DNA from: Nitrososphaerota archaeon
GTDB lineage: Archaea > Thermoproteota > Nitrososphaeria > Nitrososphaerales > Nitrosopumilaceae
DNA: 8,257 nt
Assembly: GCA_018263495.1 (NCBI GenBank)
Contig: JAANXC010000088.1
Span: 1-8,257 of the forward strand
Reading direction: 5' to 3'
This document shows positions 5,752 to 8,257 of this stretch, one piece after another. The translations under genes and the position numbers were made by a program. The number at the start of each line of letters is the position of its first letter. The first letter of the stretch is position 1. The notes below the pieces were generated by a model, which saw only the letters and a list, made by a program, of their open reading frames with translations, searched no databases and was not told the DNA's origin.

Positions 5752-6210
5752 GTGCAAAAAAAAAATCATCTTTCAAAAGTTGTACAAAAAAAGTCAAAAC
5801 CACATAACGTAATAAAACCTACAAAGAAAAAAATACAAGTTTTAAAAAATGAGATAACACAGTATTTGGATTCAAATGGTTACCTTTCCTATTCCGCAAA
5901 AAAGAAAAAATACATAATTTTAGGTACTAATTCACCAAAAGATGGTATAGCAGAATGTCCACAATGTAAGATTGGGCAGCTAATGATCATAAGATCACCG
6001 ATAACGAAAAAGAGGTTTATCGGATGTTCAAACTATAATAATGGGTGTAAAGCATCTTCACCACTTTTACAAAAAGCAAGACTACGTGCAACGAAAACAA
6101 AATGCGAGCTTTGCAAATGGCCTATTGTAGTATTCAGATATAATAGAAAACAAAAATGGGCAAAACAATGTTCAAACTTTAGATGTAAATCAAGGAAAAC
6201 TAAAGTCTAA
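5752..6210 (+). CDS. Basic protein with two topoisomerase-type C4 zinc fingers
   Basis: 152 residues from a GTG start (an upstream TATA-like box is weak and no Shine-Dalgarno is seen). The first 55 residues are very lysine-rich, including KPTKKKIQVLKNEITQYL and AKKKKYIILG. Then come two zinc fingers of the kind at the C-terminus of type IA topoisomerases: C69-x2-C72 ... GCSNYNNGC (C92, C99), and C118-x2-C121 ... C140/C145. The first matches the topoisomerase finger pattern (CPxCxxGxL...RFxGCSNY..C) well; the second is looser. There is no topoisomerase catalytic domain, so this is not a truncated enzyme in any visible way. DNA or RNA binding is likely from charge and fold; the specific role is unknown. 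It is the only plus-strand gene in the window, diverging from the thiolase and ending tail to tail with the nitrilase-like gene. Confidence 0.9.
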   Translation: MQKKNHLSKVVQKKSKPHNVIKPTKKKIQVLKNEITQYLDSNGYLSYSAKKKKYIILGTNSPKDGIAECPQCKIGQLMIIRSPITKKRFIGCSNYNNGCKASSPLLQKARLRATKTKCELCKWPIVVFRYNRKQKWAKQCSNFRCKSRKTKV

Positions 6211-7010
6211 AAATTGGAATACAGATCAGTCCTACGATTTTTTAATAACGGTAATTTTTTTCGAATGTCCTTAACAACTGAGATAGAGATGTTTGCGTAG
6301 CCTATTCCCTGTCGCTTTTTCATATCAAGAAGTATTCTACCATAGGGATCAACTACCAAACTTCTTCCTGAGTAAATATGACCGAGATGGTCAGGTGCAA
6401 TTACATAACATCCATTTTCAATCGCGCGTGATTTGTTTAGTGTGAGCCAATGTTCTTCCTTCATGGGACCGTTAACCCACGCAGAAGGTGCAATTAGTAT
6501 TTCGCTACCAGATGATGCAAGTGTCCTAGATAACTCTGGGAATCTAAGATCATAGCAGATAATCATTCCTAATTTACCAACTGAGGTTTTTGTTGGCAAA
6601 GGGATAGTTTTTCCAGCCACCATTTTCGCTGATTCCTTGAAACCAAGTGCGTCGTAAAGATGGGTCTTTCTATATTTTCCAATAATTTTTCCGCTTTTAT
6701 TTACCACGAACGAGGTATCATACACTCTATCTTTCTTCTTACTTTTTTCCAGCATGGTTCCAACTACAATGATAGAATTTTGCTTTGCACATTCTGATAT
6801 GGTTGATACAAAATTACCATTGATTGTCTCAGCTTGTTGTGCAACTTGTTTAGCGGATTGTGATGCGGGTGTAAAAAACATCATGTATTCGGGAAATGCA
6901 CAAAGATCTGCATGATTTCTTGCAGCCTGTTTGATGTATCGTAAAATCTTTGGAAGATTTTTTGTTTTATCGGTTGAAGCTTTGAATTGTACTATTGCAA
7001 TTTTAGACAT
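6207..7010 (-). CDS. Carbon-nitrogen hydrolase, nitrilase superfamily (Nit/omega-amidase-like)
   Basis: 267 residues from the ATG at 7010, the usual size for the family. It hydrolyses an amide or related C-N bond through a Glu-Lys-Cys triad. Numbering from this start: Glu41 in AFPEYM, Lys115 in KYRKTHL, and Cys152 in MIICYDLRFPE. The conserved second glutamate is in GFKES (Glu127). The motifs YDTSFVV, KTHLYD and CYDLRFPELSRTLA are typical of the Nit1/Nit2 branch, which includes omega-amidases and deaminated-glutathione amidases; the substrate cannot be fixed from sequence. The frame opens upstream to a TTG at 7031, but a TATA-like box (CTTTTTATTTTG) centred 25 bp before 7010 overlaps that region, so the ATG giving MSKIAIVQFKAS is preferred; an ATG at 7019 is the other option. 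Its stop overlaps the stop of the convergent zinc-finger gene by 4 bp. Confidence 0.92.
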   Translation of the reverse strand: MSKIAIVQFKASTDKTKNLPKILRYIKQAARNHADLCAFPEYMMFFTPASQSAKQVAQQAETINGNFVSTISECAKQNSIIVVGTMLEKSKKKDRVYDTSFVVNKSGKIIGKYRKTHLYDALGFKESAKMVAGKTIPLPTKTSVGKLGMIICYDLRFPELSRTLASSGSEILIAPSAWVNGPMKEEHWLTLNKSRAIENGCYVIAPDHLGHIYSGRSLVVDPYGRILLDMKKRQGIGYANISISVVKDIRKKLPLLKNRRTDLYSNF

Positions 7011-7029
7011 AGGCGTCATAACATTGATC

Positions 7030-7040
7030 AAAATAAAAAG
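7030..7040 (-). promoter_or_regulatory. Candidate TATA box of the nitrilase-like gene
   Basis: CTTTTTATTTT on the minus strand, centred 25 bp before the ATG at 7010. The spacing supports a leaderless transcript and argues against the longer open frame beginning at 7031. It fills the 34-bp gap after the tautomerase-like gene. Confidence 0.45.
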
Positions 7041-7044
7041 ATAG

Positions 7045-7221
7045 TTAGAGTTGGCTTCCTGCTTTAAACCAATTCTCTTTTGGATTCTCTTTAAAGACTA
7101 CAATTACGTGTTCTTCTTTGGTCTTTAAAATCTCAGCAGCAGATTTTGTTACTACCTTGGCAAAATCATCTTTTTGTTGCTGAGTTCTACCAGGATACAT
7201 TGACACCGTAATCAGGGGCAT
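7045..7221 (-). CDS. 4-oxalocrotonate tautomerase-like protein, 58 residues
   Basis: MPLITVSMYPGRTQQQKDDFAK... continues to VVFKENPKENWFKAGSQL and a TAA stop. The length and pattern match the 4-oxalocrotonate tautomerase family of small beta-alpha-beta proteins that work as oligomers. After removal of Met the N-terminal proline would be the catalytic base, and Arg11 (in YPGR) is conserved. By my alignment the family's second arginine (Arg39) is replaced by a hydrophobic residue, and Phe50 by the Trp of ENW, a change seen in other tautomerase subfamilies. The substrate is unknown: no catechol meta-cleavage genes are nearby. It starts with ATG 34 bp after the rhomboid gene's stop, with an AT-rich box (CTAAATTAT) about 24 bp ahead. 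It could be its own unit or follow the rhomboid gene. Confidence 0.88.
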   Translation of the reverse strand: MPLITVSMYPGRTQQQKDDFAKVVTKSAAEILKTKEEHVIVVFKENPKENWFKAGSQL

Positions 7222-7240
7222 GAAGGTTTTTTTGCAATGG

Positions 7241-7249
7241 ATAATTTAG
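7241..7249 (-). promoter_or_regulatory. Weak candidate TATA box of the tautomerase-like gene
   Basis: CTAAATTAT on the minus strand, centred about 24 bp before the ATG at 7221. The spacing suits a leaderless transcript but the match to an archaeal TATA box is poor. Confidence 0.3.
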
Positions 7250-7255
7250 TGGTTT

Positions 7256-8026
7256 TTATTTGTAATCCCCTCTATAGCCATAACGTGTCCCATAGGTAAA
7301 CTCAGAACCACGAGATTTTCTATATGCATATCCAACCGCAAGTCCAAGTACAAAGCCACCAATATGGGCAAGGTATGCAACTCCACCTCCCGCAACACCG
7401 AAGCCTCCTATGAAAAATGGTAACAAGTTCTGAAAAATTAGCCAGAACGGAAGAAAGTACATAGCTTTGATGGGAATCATTCTAATGAAAAATCCAAATA
7501 TCAAAACTGTCTTAATTTTTGCATGTGGAAATATTACGAGATAAGCTCCCAGCACACCAGATATTGCGCCTGATGCACCAACCGCAGGAATTCCAGTTGA
7601 TGTATCACCCATAATGTGAATTAACCCTGCACCTATTCCCCATAACAGATAGATGCCTAGATATTTTACTCGTCCAAACTTTGCTTCAATGTTGTCACCA
7701 AAGATCCAAAGAAACAACATATTTCCACCAAGATGCAACAAACCTCCATGCATGAAAGTAGAAGTCAATAAACTAAGCTCTGGAATTGCGGGACAGCTAA
7801 TGACGTCAACTCCCGTGTTAATTCCACTTATTTCTCCAGTAACACAACCGGGGACTGCGCCCCAGTTCAAAAACATATTCATTGCTTGACGATTACTAAA
7901 TTCAAAAAATTGTCCAGTTACTGCTACCTCAAAAAAGAAAACAATCACGTTGATCGCAATTAATGCGTATGTTAGTTTTGGTTTGAATCCTGGCGGATGA
8001 GGATTTTCATCCTTTATTGGTAACAT
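7256..8026 (-). CDS. Rhomboid-family intramembrane serine protease
   Basis: 256 residues. Rhomboids cleave membrane proteins within or near their transmembrane segments. About six hydrophobic segments are visible (roughly 18-36, 86-110, 121-138, 148-167, 172-206, 216-236). The catalytic dyad is Ser152 in GASGAISG and His221 in AHIGGF; HGGLLHLGGNMLFLWIFGD (93-111) carries the oxyanion-site Asn102 and the family's HxxxN pattern. All key residues are present, so it should be active. Between segments 1 and 2 there is an unusually long loop (about 40-85) with two cysteines, C61 and C78, possibly an outward-facing disulfide. The short C-terminal tail is rich in Tyr, Gly and Arg (TYGTRYGYRGDY). The natural substrate is unknown. 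It starts with ATG only 12 bp after the stop of the repeat-protein gene, without a clear promoter or Shine-Dalgarno between them, so co-transcription is likely. Confidence 0.94.
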   Translation of the reverse strand: MLPIKDENPHPPGFKPKLTYALIAINVIVFFFEVAVTGQFFEFSNRQAMNMFLNWGAVPGCVTGEISGINTGVDVISCPAIPELSLLTSTFMHGGLLHLGGNMLFLWIFGDNIEAKFGRVKYLGIYLLWGIGAGLIHIMGDTSTGIPAVGASGAISGVLGAYLVIFPHAKIKTVLIFGFFIRMIPIKAMYFLPFWLIFQNLLPFFIGGFGVAGGGVAYLAHIGGFVLGLAVGYAYRKSRGSEFTYGTRYGYRGDYK

Positions 8027-8038
8027 ATCTGATTAGTT

Positions 8039-8257
8039 TTACGAAATCTTCATGATTCCGTTTGAGATGAGCCACTGAAGTCCGGAAACAAACGAACCGT
8101 CGTCTATCTGTCCGTCAGCCCACCATCCTGCGTTGTTTTTGATCCAGCCAGGAATTACATTGTCAGATCCTGTTCCCTGTTCAGTTGGTGGAATTGTCAT
8201 TACATCGTTTGAGATGAGCCATTGTATGCCAGCAACAAACGAACCATCATCTATCTG
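8039..8257 (-). CDS. C-terminal end of a repeat-containing, probably secreted archaeal protein, cut by window edge
   Basis: 72 residues and a TAA stop are visible; the start lies beyond the right edge. The fragment consists of a repeat: QIDDGSFVAGIQWLISNDVM, a linker IPPTEQGTGSDNV, then IPGWIKNNAGWWADG and a second QIDDGSFVSGLQWLISNGIM, ending KIS. The two repeat copies are 49 residues apart. I associate the PGWIKNNAGWW...QIDD.SFV.G...LI..GIM motif with cell-surface or exported proteins of Nitrosopumilales, where it often occurs in tandem near the C-terminus; this is recall, not a search result. The repeat's function is not known to me. No transmembrane anchor follows the last repeat, so attachment, if any, would be elsewhere in the protein. 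The rhomboid gene follows 12 bp downstream. Confidence 0.85.
   Translation of the reverse strand, partial: QIDDGSFVAGIQWLISNDVMTIPPTEQGTGSDNVIPGWIKNNAGWWADGQIDDGSFVSGLQWLISNGIMKIS
8045..8257 (-). repeat. 147-bp-period tandem repeat within the secreted protein gene
   Basis: Two copies of a block of about 66 bp (8045-8110 and 8192-8257) lie 147 bp apart and encode QIDDGSFVxGxQWLISN. Stretches such as CGTTTGAGATGAGCC (8059-8073 and 8206-8220) are identical at the DNA level. More copies probably lie beyond the window edge. Confidence 0.8.

Noticed and set aside
7011..7031. N-terminal extension of the nitrilase-like protein to a TTG at 7031
   Set aside because: It overlaps the TATA-like box; the ATG at 7010 gives the typical MSKIAIVQF start and leaderless spacing.
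7653..7889. Plus-strand open frame
   Set aside because: Antisense to the rhomboid catalytic region.

Overview
The window looks like a core-chromosome segment of an ammonia-oxidising archaeon of the Nitrososphaerota (Thaumarchaeota), most likely Nitrosopumilus-like. The reasons are the AT-rich DNA, archaeal TATA boxes about 25 bp upstream of start codons that lack Shine-Dalgarno sites (leaderless mRNAs), a B12-dependent ribonucleotide reductase, a thiolase paired with a DUF35 protein, and a secreted repeat motif (PGWIKNNAGWW...QIDDGSFVxGxQWLISN) that I associate with marine Nitrosopumilales. This is recognition from sequence, not a database result.

Layout: ten protein genes, nine on the minus strand and one on the plus strand. 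From left to right: the N-terminal 479 residues of the class II ribonucleotide reductase NrdJ (runs off the left edge); a 744-residue protein joining an acidic tail, a winged helix, an ATP-cone, a degenerate NrdD-like body and a C-terminal zinc ribbon; a 53-residue zinc-ribbon protein; a DUF35 zinc-ribbon/OB-fold protein; a thiolase; a divergently transcribed basic protein with two topoisomerase-type C4 zinc fingers; a Nit-type carbon-nitrogen hydrolase; a 58-residue 4-oxalocrotonate-tautomerase-like protein; a rhomboid protease; and the C-terminus of a repeat-containing, probably extracellular protein (runs off the right edge). Both tiny proteins were found by translating the gaps between the larger genes.

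How they fit together: NrdJ makes deoxyribonucleotides and carries an ATP-cone, the allosteric dATP/ATP sensor. The 744-residue neighbour immediately upstream also has an ATP-cone, but its reductase-like body lacks the expected catalytic cysteines and ends just before where the glycyl radical would lie, and a DNA-binding winged helix is fused at its N-terminus. I infer that it is a dead class III reductase turned into a nucleotide-sensing transcription factor, an analogue of bacterial NrdR built from different parts, possibly controlling nrdJ and itself. Perfect inverted repeats lie upstream of both genes. The thiolase and DUF35 genes form a two-gene unit of acetoacetyl-CoA chemistry. The remaining genes look like independent units. 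I saw no tRNA, rRNA, CRISPR array, insertion sequence or attachment site.
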